Shown here piece after piece: positions 9,205 through 19,259 of a stretch of 64,000 nucleotides of DNA. Position 1 is the first letter of the stretch; each line of letters starts with the position of its first letter. The notes under the pieces were generated by a model. That model was given only the letters and a program-made list of their open reading frames with translations. It did not search any database and had not been told where the DNA came from. This stretch comes from Aromatoleum anaerobium (GTDB lineage Bacteria > Pseudomonadota > Gammaproteobacteria > Burkholderiales > Rhodocyclaceae), in contig NZ_WTVG02000039.1 in NCBI RefSeq assembly GCF_012910705.2, forward strand, positions 434,001 through 498,000, given 5' to 3'. The position numbers were made by a program, and so were the translations under genes.

Positions 9205-9690
9205 TCACTCCGAAACTGGATTGAAGGTGTAACGGCTGATCGTGTCGACCACGCAGCCGGGGCGTTCGCTGCCCTCGATATCGATACTGACGCGCACGGT
9301 GGATTGAACGCTCGGATTGGGCGTGTTCTCGCCGATGCGCTCAACGCGCGTGATCTCGCCGCGGCCGCGGATGCGCGCGCCGACTTTCACCGGTGCCGGG
9401 AAGCGCACGCGATCGCAGCCGACATTGACGCCCATGCTCAGGTTGTCGACGCGGATCAGTTGCGGCAGAAAGAGATTGACCAGCGCGAGCGTCAGGTAGC
9501 CGTGAGCGATGCAGCCGCCGAACGGCCCTTCGCGCGCTCGCTCGGGGTCTACATGAATCCACTGATGGTCGCCGGTCGCGTCGGCGAAGAGATTGACACG
9601 GTCCTGGCCGATCTCGATCCAGTCGGTGACACCAAGGTCGCGCCCGGTCGCGGCGAGAAGTTCGTCGGCGCTTGCGAATATCGTCGTCAT
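9205..9690 (-). CDS. MaoC-family enoyl-CoA hydratase/dehydratase
   Basis: A single hot-dog domain of 161 residues with the hydratase-2 catalytic region [18 protein letters not shown] (Asp and His of the active site) followed by [13 protein letters not shown]. Proteins of this size hydrate 2-enoyl-CoA to (3R)-hydroxyacyl-CoA. It sits between ipdF and the thiolase in the C/D-ring operon, where a hydratase step is expected. Its stop overlaps a possible GTG start of the thiolase gene. It is similar in motif to the MaoC half of the fusion protein at 22059-23006, but there is no DUF35 domain here. Confidence 0.85.
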   Translation of the reverse strand: MTTIFASADELLAATGRDLGVTDWIEIGQDRVNLFADATGDHQWIHVDPERAREGPFGGCIAHGYLTLALVNLFLPQLIRVDNLSMGVNVGCDRVRFPAPVKVGARIRGRGEITRVERIGENTPNPSVQSTVRVSIDIEGSERPGCVVDTISRYTFNPVSE

Positions 9691-9700
9691 CGCGTCGGCC

Positions 9701-10486
9701 TCACGCCTGCTGCGAGCTGACCGACAGCACTTCGCCGGTCATGTACGAGGCGTAATCGCTGGCGAGAAAGACCATCACGTTGGCCACTTCCCAGACTTCG
9801 GCGGCACGGCCGAAAGCCTCGCGGCTGGTGAGTTGCGCGAGCAGTTCCTCGCTCGCGGCCTTCTTCAGGAAATCGTGCAATGCGATCGACGGCGACACCG
9901 CATTGATGCGTACGCCATGCTCGGCAGCCTCCAGTGCGGAACAGCGCGTCAGCGCCATCACGCCGGCTTTCGCCGCGGCGTAGTGCGCCTGCAGTTTCTG
10001 CGCGCGCCAGCCGAGCACTGAAGCATTGTTGACGATCGCGCCGCGGCCGCGTTTTTCCATGTGCGGCAACATCGCACGTGTCATGCGGAAAGTGCCGGTC
10101 AGCGTGATGTCGAGCACGCGCTGCCATTCCTCGTCGCTCATCTCGGTAACGCGTTTCTCGCCACCGAGGCCGGCGTTGTTGATCAGCACGTCGACGCCGC
10201 CAAGCCGGCTTTCGGCTGCGGCAACAAGGGCCTGCACCTCTTCCTCGACAGCGACATTGCACAGCTGGCCCCATATCGCGTCGAGGCCGGTTTCGCTCTT
10301 CAGGCGCGCCACCGCCTCTTCGAGACGCCGCGGGTGGATGTCGGAAATCATCAGCGCGCGGCACCCCTCCTCCGCGCAGCGCTTCGCCGCAGCGTAGCCG
10401 ATGCCGGCGCCGGCCGCGGCGGTGATCAGGACGGACCTGCCGGCGAGCAACTGGTGGCCGGGGACGTATTGGGGGATCTTGTTCAT
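9701..10486 (-). CDS. ipdF: IpdF-like SDR of steroid C/D-ring degradation
   Basis: A 261-residue SDR that I recognise as close to mycobacterial IpdF (Rv3559c). Shared landmarks are the N-terminal GHQLLAGRSVLITAAAGAGI, NNAGLGG, VNNASVLGWRAQ, the catalytic YAAAKAGVMALTRCSALEAA and the C-terminal YMTGEVLSVS. IpdF is reported to oxidise the 5-hydroxyl of the hydrindane propionyl-CoA intermediate (5-OH-HIP-CoA) to the ketone. The gene lies in the same operon as ipdA, ipdB, ipdC, echA20 and fadA6, which strengthens the call. The substrate identity here is inferred from homology, not seen. Confidence 0.85.
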   Translation of the reverse strand: MNKIPQYVPGHQLLAGRSVLITAAAGAGIGYAAAKRCAEEGCRALMISDIHPRRLEEAVARLKSETGLDAIWGQLCNVAVEEEVQALVAAAESRLGGVDVLINNAGLGGEKRVTEMSDEEWQRVLDITLTGTFRMTRAMLPHMEKRGRGAIVNNASVLGWRAQKLQAHYAAAKAGVMALTRCSALEAAEHGVRINAVSPSIALHDFLKKAASEELLAQLTSREAFGRAAEVWEVANVMVFLASDYASYMTGEVLSVSSQQA

Positions 10487-10514
10487 TGTTTCTCCGGGAA
10501 TTACGTGAGCCGGG

Positions 10515-12059
10515 TCACAGGACCGGACGGCGATCCTTCCATGGCGCGGCCTGTTCGAGCTGCGCTGCGAGCGAGAGCAGCGTTGCCTCGCCGCCGAAGG
10601 GTGCGGCGAACTGTGTGCCGATCGGCAGGCCGGCGGCGTTCCAGTGCAGCGGCACGGACATCGCCGGGTGGCCGCTCATGTTGAACATCGCCGTGAAGGG
10701 CGACGCGAGCATCGCGGCCTTGACGAAATCGTCGTAGGGCTGGTCAAGGGATACCTCGCCAAGCTTCGGCGGCGGCGCCGCGGTGACCGGGGACAGGATC
10801 AGGTCGTAGCTGCGGAAGAACTCATCAAGGATGCGGCCGGCCTGGTCGAACACCGCACGCGCGGCAAACACCTGCTCGGCGCTGTAGCCCTTCGCGAGTT
10901 GCAGGCTGCGCCAGTTGATCGGCTCGAACTCGTCTTCGCGCGCCGGCCGCCCGAGCGCTTTCTCGCGCGCATGCAAGGAAGTCAGCAGGCCGGTGGCGGT
11001 CACCACGCCCATGCCGGCGAACATTTCCTGGATCGGCAGCTGCAGCGTGACCGGTTCGACGCGGTGGCCGACATCGGTGCACAGCTTCGCTGTCTTGCGT
11101 ACCGCATCCAGGCAGTCCGCATGCACGCCCATGCCGAAGGGGTTGGCCTCGACCAGCGCGATGCGCAGCACCCGCGGCGGCTTGCGGATCGCGTCGATCA
11201 GCGCGCCGGGGCGCGGCGTGATACGGGTGCCGGCTTCCGGTCCTTGCGTGAGCTGCAGCAGCAAGGCGCTGTCGCGCACCGAACGAGTGATGACGTTGCT
11301 GACCGACAAACCCATCCAGCCTTCCAGCGCACGCGGTCCCATCGGCACGAGGCCACGGCTGGGCTTCAGGCCGAACAGCCCGCAATGCGAGGCGGGGATG
11401 CGGATCGAGCCACCACCATCGCTCGCATGGGCAGCCGGGAGGATGCCGGCCGCGACTGCGGCGGCGGAACCGCCGGACGAACCGCCGGCGCTGTATTCCG
11501 CGTTCCACGGGTTGAGCGTCTTGCCCCACAGGCGCGATTCGGTCGTCGGGGTCTGGCCGAACTCGGGCGACGTGAGTTTGGCGAAGATGTTGAGACCGGC
11601 TGCACGATAACGTTCGACGAGCGTCGAATCATGGTCGGCGACCGCGTCACCGAAGAACGCACAGCCATTGGTCGTGACCGTGCCTTTCAACGCGATGTTC
11701 AGATCCTTCAGCGCGAACGGCACGCCGGTAAGCGGCGCGAGGTCGGCGCGGCGCAGACGGTCTGCCTTGCCCTCGCCGCTCAGCGCACGGGCGGCTTCGC
11801 GCGCGAGGTCGAAATGCGGGATGGCGACGGCGTTGATCGCCTTGCGCGCCTCGGCCCGGGTAATCGCGGCTTCGAGCACTTCGAGCGCGGTCAGTTCGCC
11901 ACGGCGGATCAGGTCGGCGAGATCGACTGCATCGAAACGCTCGTATTCCGGCAGCGGCAGCGAGCCTGACGCGGCGACCGCGCCCTTCGAAACGCCGATC
12001 AGCGAGGTGACGCCCAGCGCAACACCGGCCTTCATGAAACTGCGTCGTTCGGAATTCAT
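10515..12059 (-). CDS. Tat-exported amidase-signature hydrolase
   Basis: A 514-residue amidase. The N-terminus has a twin-arginine signal (MNSERRSFMKAGVALGVTSL then an Ala-rich cleavage region near residue 30), so it is probably periplasmic. The Ser-cisSer-Lys triad is complete: Lys118 in FALKDL, cis-Ser about 195 in AGGSSGGS and nucleophile Ser218 in [10 protein letters not shown]. The substrate is unknown; position in a steroid operon makes a conjugated amide of a steroid acid one possibility. A paralogue at 47222-50104 is split by an insertion sequence. The start at ATG 12059 places the RR motif correctly. Confidence 0.85.
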   Translation of the reverse strand: MNSERRSFMKAGVALGVTSLIGVSKGAVAASGSLPLPEYERFDAVDLADLIRRGELTALEVLEAAITRAEARKAINAVAIPHFDLAREAARALSGEGKADRLRRADLAPLTGVPFALKDLNIALKGTVTTNGCAFFGDAVADHDSTLVERYRAAGLNIFAKLTSPEFGQTPTTESRLWGKTLNPWNAEYSAGGSSGGSAAAVAAGILPAAHASDGGGSIRIPASHCGLFGLKPSRGLVPMGPRALEGWMGLSVSNVITRSVRDSALLLQLTQGPEAGTRITPRPGALIDAIRKPPRVLRIALVEANPFGMGVHADCLDAVRKTAKLCTDVGHRVEPVTLQLPIQEMFAGMGVVTATGLLTSLHAREKALGRPAREDEFEPINWRSLQLAKGYSAEQVFAARAVFDQAGRILDEFFRSYDLILSPVTAAPPPKLGEVSLDQPYDDFVKAAMLASPFTAMFNMSGHPAMSVPLHWNAAGLPIGTQFAAPFGGEATLLSLAAQLEQAAPWKDRRPVL

Positions 12060-12075
12060 GCCGGAATCGTCCACA

Positions 12076-12954
12076 TCAGCTTCCCCAGACTTTCTGCGCT
12101 GGCACCGCTTCGGCAAGGATCGCATCGACCGCGGTACCGACTTCGGCCGGCTGCCAGCGCGCGCCCTTGTCGCGCGTCACCCCGGTGCGCCAGCCGTCGC
12201 ACAGCGAGATGCGGCCGCCTTGGCTTTCGAACACCTGGCCGGTGACGTGGCGCGACAGCGGGCTGCCGAGCCACACGACGAGCGGTGCGACGTTCTCCGC
12301 TGCCCACAGGTCGAAACTGCCGTCTTCCGGCTTCTTCACGACGTCCGCCATCGCGCTTTCGGTCATCGAGGTGCGCGCCGACGGGGCGAGCGCGTTCGCC
12401 GTGACGCCGTAGCGTGCGAGTTCGGCGGCCTGCACCAGCGTCAGCGACGCGATCCCGCCCTTCGCCGTGGAGTAGTTCGACTGCCCGATCGAGCCCTGCA
12501 GACCGGCCCCCGAACTGGTGTTGATGATGCGCGCATCGACCGGCTTGCCGGCTTTCGCCTGGTCACGCCAGCGGCGCCCAAGGATGTTCGCCAAGCAGAA
12601 ATGGCCTTTCAGATGCACGCGCATCACCTCGTCCCAGTCTTCCTCGCTGAGGCTGATGAACATGCGGTCGCGCAGGATGCCGGCGTTATTCACGACGACG
12701 TGAACCTCGCCGAAAACTTCGATCGCCGCATCGACGATGTGTTGTGCGGTTTCAAGCCGCGTGATGTCGTCGGCGCTGGCGATCGCCTTGCCGCCGGCCG
12801 CGCGAATCTCGCCGGCAACCGCACCGGCGGCCTCGCGGCGGATGTCGTTGACGACCACGTTAGCGCCCTCGGCGGCGAAGGCAAGCGCATAGGCGCGGCC
12901 GAGGCCGCCGCCGGCGCCGGTGATGATGACGGTGCGTCCGTCGCAGATACCCAT
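12076..12954 (-). CDS. SDR of the multifunctional-enzyme/Hsd4-like type
   Basis: A 292-residue SDR starting MGICDGRTVIITGAGGGLGR, with VVNNAGILRD, Ser in INTSSGAG and Y-x3-K in SNYSTAKGG. The LRDRMF segment after NNAG and the long C-terminal tail with WLGSPLSRHVTGQVFE are typical of hydroxyacyl-CoA dehydrogenases related to peroxisomal MFE-2 and to Rv3548c/Hsd4A of the cholesterol clusters. It probably oxidises a 3-hydroxyacyl-CoA during C/D-ring or side-chain removal. It lies between the fadA6-like thiolase and the amidase in the operon. ATG 12954 follows the preceding gene by 26 bases. Confidence 0.8.
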   Translation of the reverse strand: MGICDGRTVIITGAGGGLGRAYALAFAAEGANVVVNDIRREAAGAVAGEIRAAGGKAIASADDITRLETAQHIVDAAIEVFGEVHVVVNNAGILRDRMFISLSEEDWDEVMRVHLKGHFCLANILGRRWRDQAKAGKPVDARIINTSSGAGLQGSIGQSNYSTAKGGIASLTLVQAAELARYGVTANALAPSARTSMTESAMADVVKKPEDGSFDLWAAENVAPLVVWLGSPLSRHVTGQVFESQGGRISLCDGWRTGVTRDKGARWQPAEVGTAVDAILAEAVPAQKVWGS

Positions 12955-12980
12955 GCAAATCTCCAGTTCAGAAGAGCGGA

Positions 12981-14132
<1,152 letters not shown>

Positions 14133-14135
14133 GCT

Positions 14136-15194
14136 TCATTCCTCGAAAGTACGGCCGGGGCCGAGCGCGGCGGCATCGCCGAGCACGAAACCGGCGACAC
14201 GGGATTTGTGGAAACCACGGTCGCCCCACGACGCATCCAGCGCCCAGGCGCGTTTCATGAACATCTGTAGATCGACTTCCCAGGTGTAGCCCATCGCGCC
14301 GTGCACCTGGATACCGTGGCGCGCGGCGAGCCACGCGGCTTCGCCGCAGGCGAGCTTGGCATGCGACACGCGTACCGGGGCGTCGTCTTCGCCATGGGCC
14401 ACCGCGTGCGCGGCGCGATACAGCACTGGCTTGGCGAACTCGATGCGCGTCGCGACGTCCGCGAGGTGATGCTTGACCGCCTGGAAACTGCCGATCGCCT
14501 TGCCGAACTGTTTGCGTTGCGCGGCGTAATCGACCGAGAGGTCGAGCATGCGCTGCGCGAGGCCGAGCAGTTGCCCGGCCACCGACAGCACGCCACGCTC
14601 CAGCACCGCCGCCCACAGCGCACGTCCGGTGTCGCCGGTGGCGACGCGGGTCGCGGAACTCGGCTCCCATACGACATGCCCGAGCCGGCGCGACAAATCG
14701 ATGCTGGGATTCGCGATGACGTCGACGAGCGAACGCGGCACCGCGTGCACTTCGTCGTCATGGGACAGCAACAGCAGGTCGGACGGCTGCGCATCGGCAA
14801 CGAGCGGATTGACTGGATGGCCAACCGCGATGCGGATGCTGCCATCAGCGATGCGACCAAGCCATTCACTGCGTGTGGCGATGCTGTCGGGCAGCGCGGT
14901 GATCAGACCGGCCGCGACGTAGGCGGTATCGGCGAGCGAGTCGGGAATCGCGTAGTAGCCGAGTTCCTGCGTCATCAGCGACCAGGCCACGTCGTCCATG
15001 CCGAGGCCACCGCAATCCTCCGGCACCGACAGCGCCGTGAGGCCCTGTTCGGCGATCTTGTGGCGCAGGTCGGGCGAACGCCCGATGTCGGTTTCCCAGA
15101 CTTCGCGCAGCATTTCGGGCGCCGCCTCGGTCATCAGGAAACGGCTTACCGCTTCGCGGAACGCGAGCTGGTCATCGTTAAAAGTGAAGTCCAT
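14136..15194 (-). CDS. Acyl-CoA dehydrogenase, small subunit of a heteromeric pair
   Basis: A 352-residue ACAD-like protein (MDFTFNDDQLAFREAVSRFL). The C-terminal helical domain is well kept (AAQRKQFGKAIGSFQAVKHH, HGAMGYTWEVDLQMFMKRAW), but the middle domain is diverged and neither catalytic Glu position is obvious. This is the pattern of the non-catalytic partner in steroid alpha2-beta2 ACADs such as the mycobacterial FadE30-33 group. It is encoded 8 bases after its partner (15203-16369). Which of the FadE names applies cannot be decided by eye. Confidence 0.8.
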   Translation of the reverse strand: MDFTFNDDQLAFREAVSRFLMTEAAPEMLREVWETDIGRSPDLRHKIAEQGLTALSVPEDCGGLGMDDVAWSLMTQELGYYAIPDSLADTAYVAAGLITALPDSIATRSEWLGRIADGSIRIAVGHPVNPLVADAQPSDLLLLSHDDEVHAVPRSLVDVIANPSIDLSRRLGHVVWEPSSATRVATGDTGRALWAAVLERGVLSVAGQLLGLAQRMLDLSVDYAAQRKQFGKAIGSFQAVKHHLADVATRIEFAKPVLYRAAHAVAHGEDDAPVRVSHAKLACGEAAWLAARHGIQVHGAMGYTWEVDLQMFMKRAWALDASWGDRGFHKSRVAGFVLGDAAALGPGRTFEE

Positions 15195-15202
15195 GGCCGG
15201 CC

Positions 15203-16369
15203 TCAGGATTTGGGCAGACCGAGCATCCGCTCGGCGATGATGTTGCGCTGGATTTCGTTGGTGCCGGCGTAGATCGGACCGGCCTGGGCAAACAGGAAGC
15301 CTTCCAGCCAGCTCGCCGCGTCGCCGGCGTCGGGCGCTTCGGCGAGCAGTTCCCCGCGCGCACCAAGGATGCGCATCGCGGTCTCGTGCATCTTCAGGTC
15401 GAGTTCGGACCAGACGATCTTGTTGGTGCTCGCCTCGTCACCGATGCGGGCACCTTTCGCGAGGCGGCCGACGGTGTGGTAGGCCGCCAGCGCATAGGCT
15501 TCCGCGCCCATCCACGATTCGCACACCGTGTCGCGGATCGTCGGATCGCGGTCCGCGGTTTCGCGGTGGGCCTGATACAGCGCGACCAGCCGGCGCGCGG
15601 TGTGCTGGAAGCGCCCCGGCGAGCGCAGCAGCAGGCCGCGCTCGAAGCCGGCGGTCGCCATCGCGACATGCCAGCCCTGGCCCTCGTCGCCGATGCGGTT
15701 GTCGACCGGCACGCGCACGTCGTCAAAGAAGATTTCGGCGAAGGCTTCCTTGCCATTCAGCGCGCGGATCGGCCGGATCGTCACGCCCGGCGTATCGAGC
15801 GGCACCAGCACGAAGCTCAGGCCGTGATGGCGGCTCGACGCTGGATCGCTGCGGAACAGGCCGAACAGCCAGTCGGCATAGATCGCACGCGTCGACCAGG
15901 TTTTCTGACCGTTGAGCACATAATGGTCACCGTCCCTTATCGCCTTGCTGGTGATCGCCGCCATGTCGGAACCGGCATTCGGCTCGGACCACCCCTGCGC
16001 CCACATGTCCTCGCTCGCTGCCATGCGCGGCAGAAAACGCTGCTTCTGCGCCTCGGTGCCGAACTCCATCAGCGTCGGCCCGAGCAGCAGCTGGCCGTTC
16101 TGGTTCACCCGCAGCGGCGCACCGGAAGCGTAGTACTCCTCCTCGAAGATCAGCCATTCGATCAGGTCGCAGCCGCGTCCGCCAAGCGCCTCGGGCCACA
16201 TCACCATCGACAGGCGGTGGTCGAACAGACGCCGCTCCCATTCGCGGTGCTGCTCGAAGCCCTCCTTCGTGTCGTAACTCGCGAGCGGCTGACGCGAAAC
16301 GTTGTCGGCGAGCCACGCGCGCACTTCCTCGCGGAAGACCCGCTGTTTGGGCGTGTAGGCAAGATCCAT
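15203..16369 (-). CDS. Acyl-CoA dehydrogenase, large subunit of a heteromeric pair
   Basis: A 388-residue ACAD. Flavin-site segments are WSEPNAGSDMA and LNGQKTWSTRA; the terminal loop reads IYAGTNEIQRNII, lacking the Glu of medium-chain enzymes, while ATAGFERGLLL offers a Glu at the helix position used by isovaleryl-type and steroid FadE enzymes. It probably dehydrogenates a hydrindane acyl-CoA intermediate together with the 14136-15194 product. The N-terminal region (ERRLFDHRLSMVMWPEALGG) resembles the FadE30/31/32 group of the KstR2 regulon. It lies directly downstream of echA20. Confidence 0.85.
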   Translation of the reverse strand: MDLAYTPKQRVFREEVRAWLADNVSRQPLASYDTKEGFEQHREWERRLFDHRLSMVMWPEALGGRGCDLIEWLIFEEEYYASGAPLRVNQNGQLLLGPTLMEFGTEAQKQRFLPRMAASEDMWAQGWSEPNAGSDMAAITSKAIRDGDHYVLNGQKTWSTRAIYADWLFGLFRSDPASSRHHGLSFVLVPLDTPGVTIRPIRALNGKEAFAEIFFDDVRVPVDNRIGDEGQGWHVAMATAGFERGLLLRSPGRFQHTARRLVALYQAHRETADRDPTIRDTVCESWMGAEAYALAAYHTVGRLAKGARIGDEASTNKIVWSELDLKMHETAMRILGARGELLAEAPDAGDAASWLEGFLFAQAGPIYAGTNEIQRNIIAERMLGLPKS

Positions 16370-16378
16370 GATGACCTC

Positions 16379-17131
16379 TCAGAATTTCGCTTCGCGTTTT
16401 TCGACGAAGGCGCGGCGGGTTTCCGCCGAATCCGGGCTGGTGTAGGCCTGCAGCGTGAAGCCTTGTTCCCAGCGGTACTTGTCTTCGAGATTGCCGTCCT
16501 CGATGCCGTTGAGCGCTTCCTTGGCGATGCGGATCATCTGCGGACTCTTCGCGGCGATCTTCGCGGCGATCGCGAGCGCGGTCTCGCGCAGTTCGCTGCG
16601 CGGCACGACGCGCTCGATGAAGCCGTAGCGTTCGGCGTCGCGGGCACCGATCTTCTCGCCCGTGAAGAACAGGTAGCGCACCTTCTGCAGCGGGAACAGG
16701 CGCTGCAAATGCGCGCCGCCGCCCATCGCGCCGCGGTCCACTTCGGGCAGCGCGAAGCTCGCGCAATCGGACGCGACGACGATGTCGGCAGCGCCGGTGA
16801 TGCCGATGCCACCGCCGAGCACAAAGCCATGTACCGCGACGATCACCGGCACCGGGTTGCGGTGCACCGCCTTGAAAGTCGCGTAGTTCCCGCCATTCAC
16901 CGCGACGATGCGCTCCGGGTGGGCGTCGAGTTCCTTGATGTCCACGCCGGCACAGAAGCCCCGGCCTTCGGCGCGGATCACGATGACGCGCACCTCGGGG
17001 TCGGCGCCGAGTTCGTCGATGCGCCGCGCGAGCGCGAACCATTCGGCGCTGTCGAGCGCGTTGACCGGTGGTTTGTCGATCACCAGCTCGGCGATGCCGG
17101 CGTCGAGCCGGACCTGAAATGCGTTCGTCAC
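16379..17131 (-). CDS. echA20: EchA20-like ring-opening crotonase
   Basis: A 250-residue crotonase-fold protein resembling EchA20 (Rv3550): PPVNALDSAEWF, RAEGRGFCAGVDIKELDA, GFVLGGGIGITGAADIVVAS, LPEVDRGAMGGGAHLQRLFP and a C-terminal KEALNGIEDGNLEDKYRWEQ. EchA20 hydrolytically opens the remaining steroid ring of the HIEC-CoA intermediate rather than hydrating a double bond. GTG 17131 is chosen because GGAG lies nine bases upstream; an ATG at 17182 overlaps the ipdC stop as ATGA and is the alternative. It stands between ipdC and the ACAD pair. Confidence 0.85.
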   Translation of the reverse strand: MTNAFQVRLDAGIAELVIDKPPVNALDSAEWFALARRIDELGADPEVRVIVIRAEGRGFCAGVDIKELDAHPERIVAVNGGNYATFKAVHRNPVPVIVAVHGFVLGGGIGITGAADIVVASDCASFALPEVDRGAMGGGAHLQRLFPLQKVRYLFFTGEKIGARDAERYGFIERVVPRSELRETALAIAAKIAAKSPQMIRIAKEALNGIEDGNLEDKYRWEQGFTLQAYTSPDSAETRRAFVEKREAKF

Positions 17132-17178
17132 TATTGCTGTCTCCAGTGTTCGGTCGGATGTCTGTGGGGTAGTCAGCC

Positions 17179-18303
17179 TCATGCCGCCTCGCTCACCGCG
17201 GGCGCTGGCGTTTCGAGGCGCGCGTAGAGCCGCGCGAGGCAGTCCTCGGCTTCGGCTGCGATGCCGTGGATGACCTGCTCGCAGCTCTGCAATTCGCCGA
17301 TCGCCGCAGCAACCTGGCCGCTCGGCAGGATGCCCTCGTCGGGGAGGCCCTCGACCATCGAGCGCTGCAGCAGCACCGGCTGGTTCGCCGACATCACCGT
17401 CTGCGACACCGCGCCGGCATCCTCGCGCAGCGCCTGGCGCAGCACGCCGAGCATGTGGCCGACGCTCATGCCGGTCTGGGTCTTCCACTGCCACGCGCTC
17501 TTCAGCGCGATCGCCAGCCGGCCGACCGGGCCGGCCGCTTCGAGGCGGCGGATGAAGGGATTGTCGATCATGCGGTGGCGCATGCCGTCGACCGCGGTCG
17601 TCACGCGGATCTGCTGCGGGTCGCTGACGTCGAGGTAGCGCTGCAGCGTCAGCTGCGGCGTCGGCGCGTCGGTGGTCATCAGGAAACGTGTGCCCATCGC
17701 GATGCCGGCCGCGCCCGCGGCAAGCGCAGCGGCCAACCCGCGGCCGGTCGAGTAGCCGCCGGCAGCGATCACCGGCACTTTCACCGCGTCGAGCACCTGC
17801 GGCAGCAGGATCGTCGTCGGCACGCCCCCGGTGTGGCCGCCGCCCTCGCCGCCCTGGATCGTGATCATGTCGGCGCCCAGTTCGACCGCCTTCACCGCAT
17901 GCTTCAGCGCGCCGACCGTCGGGATGCATAGCACCCCCGCCTGCTTGAAGCGCGCGATGGTTTTCTTGTCCGGGCCGCGGCCGTAGCTCACTGCGCGCAG
18001 GCGGTACTGGATCGCCAGATCCACGCACTGCGCCGCGTTCTCCTGGAACATGTGGAAGTTCAGGCCGAAGTTGCCGCCGCCGGTGGCGTCGATGACGCGC
18101 CGGATTTCGGCTTCGAGCAATTGCGGCTCGATCGTCGCGCCGGCGAGAAAACCAAAGCCGCCCGCCCGCGTCGTCGCGATCACCATGTTCGCGTCGGCGA
18201 CCCACCCCATCGCAGTCTGCACGATCGGGTAACGGCAGCCGAGCGCCTCGGTCAGCGGGGTGCGCAGCAGCGCGGAGTAATCGCAGTTCGTCTCGCGGCT
18301 CAT
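17179..18303 (-). CDS. ipdC: IpdC-like flavoprotein (nitronate monooxygenase fold)
   Basis: A 374-residue TIM-barrel flavoprotein of the nitronate monooxygenase superfamily. Landmarks: IVQTAMGWVADANMVIAT near the N-terminus, FGLNFHMFQ, the FMN phosphate-binding IQGGEGGGHTGGVPT and VIAAGGYSTGRG with AAGAAGIAMGTRFL. In mycobacteria IpdC (Rv3553) acts on 5-OH-HIC-CoA in C/D-ring removal. Its ATG overlaps the upstream echA stop (18300-18303, ATGA). A decayed copy of exactly this junction exists at 26007-26317. Confidence 0.85.
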   Translation of the reverse strand: MSRETNCDYSALLRTPLTEALGCRYPIVQTAMGWVADANMVIATTRAGGFGFLAGATIEPQLLEAEIRRVIDATGGGNFGLNFHMFQENAAQCVDLAIQYRLRAVSYGRGPDKKTIARFKQAGVLCIPTVGALKHAVKAVELGADMITIQGGEGGGHTGGVPTTILLPQVLDAVKVPVIAAGGYSTGRGLAAALAAGAAGIAMGTRFLMTTDAPTPQLTLQRYLDVSDPQQIRVTTAVDGMRHRMIDNPFIRRLEAAGPVGRLAIALKSAWQWKTQTGMSVGHMLGVLRQALREDAGAVSQTVMSANQPVLLQRSMVEGLPDEGILPSGQVAAAIGELQSCEQVIHGIAAEAEDCLARLYARLETPAPAVSEAA

Positions 18304-19235
18304 GCGCCCTCCCGTACCCGTGCTTCGTCCTCGTCCGCAGCCAGCTTGTTGGCCTGCGCCATCGCGCGGGCGTCGTAGCCGCTGAGCTTGTCACCGGACA
18401 GCAGTTCGTTGTGCGCATGGGCGAAGTGATGCCACGCGAACACCGCGTCCATCGCTGTGCGCTTGCCCTGCAGATCCTCGACGTGGTTGATCGCCTGCTT
18501 CGTCAGTGCGAGGCCCATACGCGGCTGCACGGCGATGCGCGCGGCCAGCGCGTAGGTCGCCGCTTCGAGTTCGTCGCGCGGCACGACGCGGTTGACCATG
18601 CCCATCTGGTACGCCCGCTCGGCCCCCATGCGGTCGCCGACGAAGAGGAATTCCTTCGCGATGCGCGGATTCAGCTCATACGGGTGGGCGAAGTATTCGA
18701 CGCCGGGAATCCCCATGCGCACCACCGGGTCCTGAAAGAACGCATCGTCAGCTGCGACGATCAGGTCGCACACCCACGCGAGCATCAGCCCCCCGGCGAC
18801 GCAGGCGCCTTGCACCATCGCGATCGTCGGCTTCGGCAGCTCGCGCCAGCGCCGGCACATACCGAGGTACACCTCCTGCTCGCGCGCATACAGGTATTCG
18901 CCGCCGGGCTTGTTGGTGTGGTCCCACCACAGCTGCGCGCGGTCGAAAGGCTTGTTGATATCGCGCCCCGGCGTGCCGATGTCGTGCCCGGCGGAGAAGT
19001 GCTTGCCTTCACCGCGCAGCACGATGACCTTGACCGCATCGTCGTCGACCGCGCGCCGGAAGGCCGCGTCGAGCGCGTAGGTCATCTGCGAATTCTGCGC
19101 GTTGTTGAATGCCGGCCGGCTCATCGTCACGGTGGCGATGCCGTCCTGCACGGCGTACGTCACCGGCTCGGCGGTCTCGTAGTCCGAGGTGTCGGCGCGG
19201 GCGACGAAGGCGGGATCGCTGCTCGGGGCTGTCAT
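18300..19235 (-). CDS. Enoyl-CoA hydratase/isomerase family protein
   Basis: A 311-residue crotonase-fold protein with an extended N-terminus. Oxyanion-hole segments are KHFSAGHDIGTP and QGACVAGGLMLAWVCDL, and a conserved PVVRMGIPGVEYFAHPYELN follows. The acidic catalytic pair of true hydratases is not obvious, so hydratase, isomerase or hydrolase activity are all possible. It lies between ipdB and ipdC in the operon and resembles crotonases of mycobacterial steroid loci. A remnant of a near-identical second copy, carrying a CAG-to-TAG stop, lies at 26069-26317. Confidence 0.8.
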   Translation of the reverse strand: MTAPSSDPAFVARADTSDYETAEPVTYAVQDGIATVTMSRPAFNNAQNSQMTYALDAAFRRAVDDDAVKVIVLRGEGKHFSAGHDIGTPGRDINKPFDRAQLWWDHTNKPGGEYLYAREQEVYLGMCRRWRELPKPTIAMVQGACVAGGLMLAWVCDLIVAADDAFFQDPVVRMGIPGVEYFAHPYELNPRIAKEFLFVGDRMGAERAYQMGMVNRVVPRDELEAATYALAARIAVQPRMGLALTKQAINHVEDLQGKRTAMDAVFAWHHFAHAHNELLSGDKLSGYDARAMAQANKLAADEDEARVREGA

Positions 19236-19259
19236 GGGTTTTTCCTTGTTGCGTCGTAC

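Noticed and set aside
16379-18418. 680-codon minus-strand frame running through ipdC into echA20
   Set aside because: Only the last 250 codons are a real crotonase; the first part is an out-of-frame shadow of ipdC.
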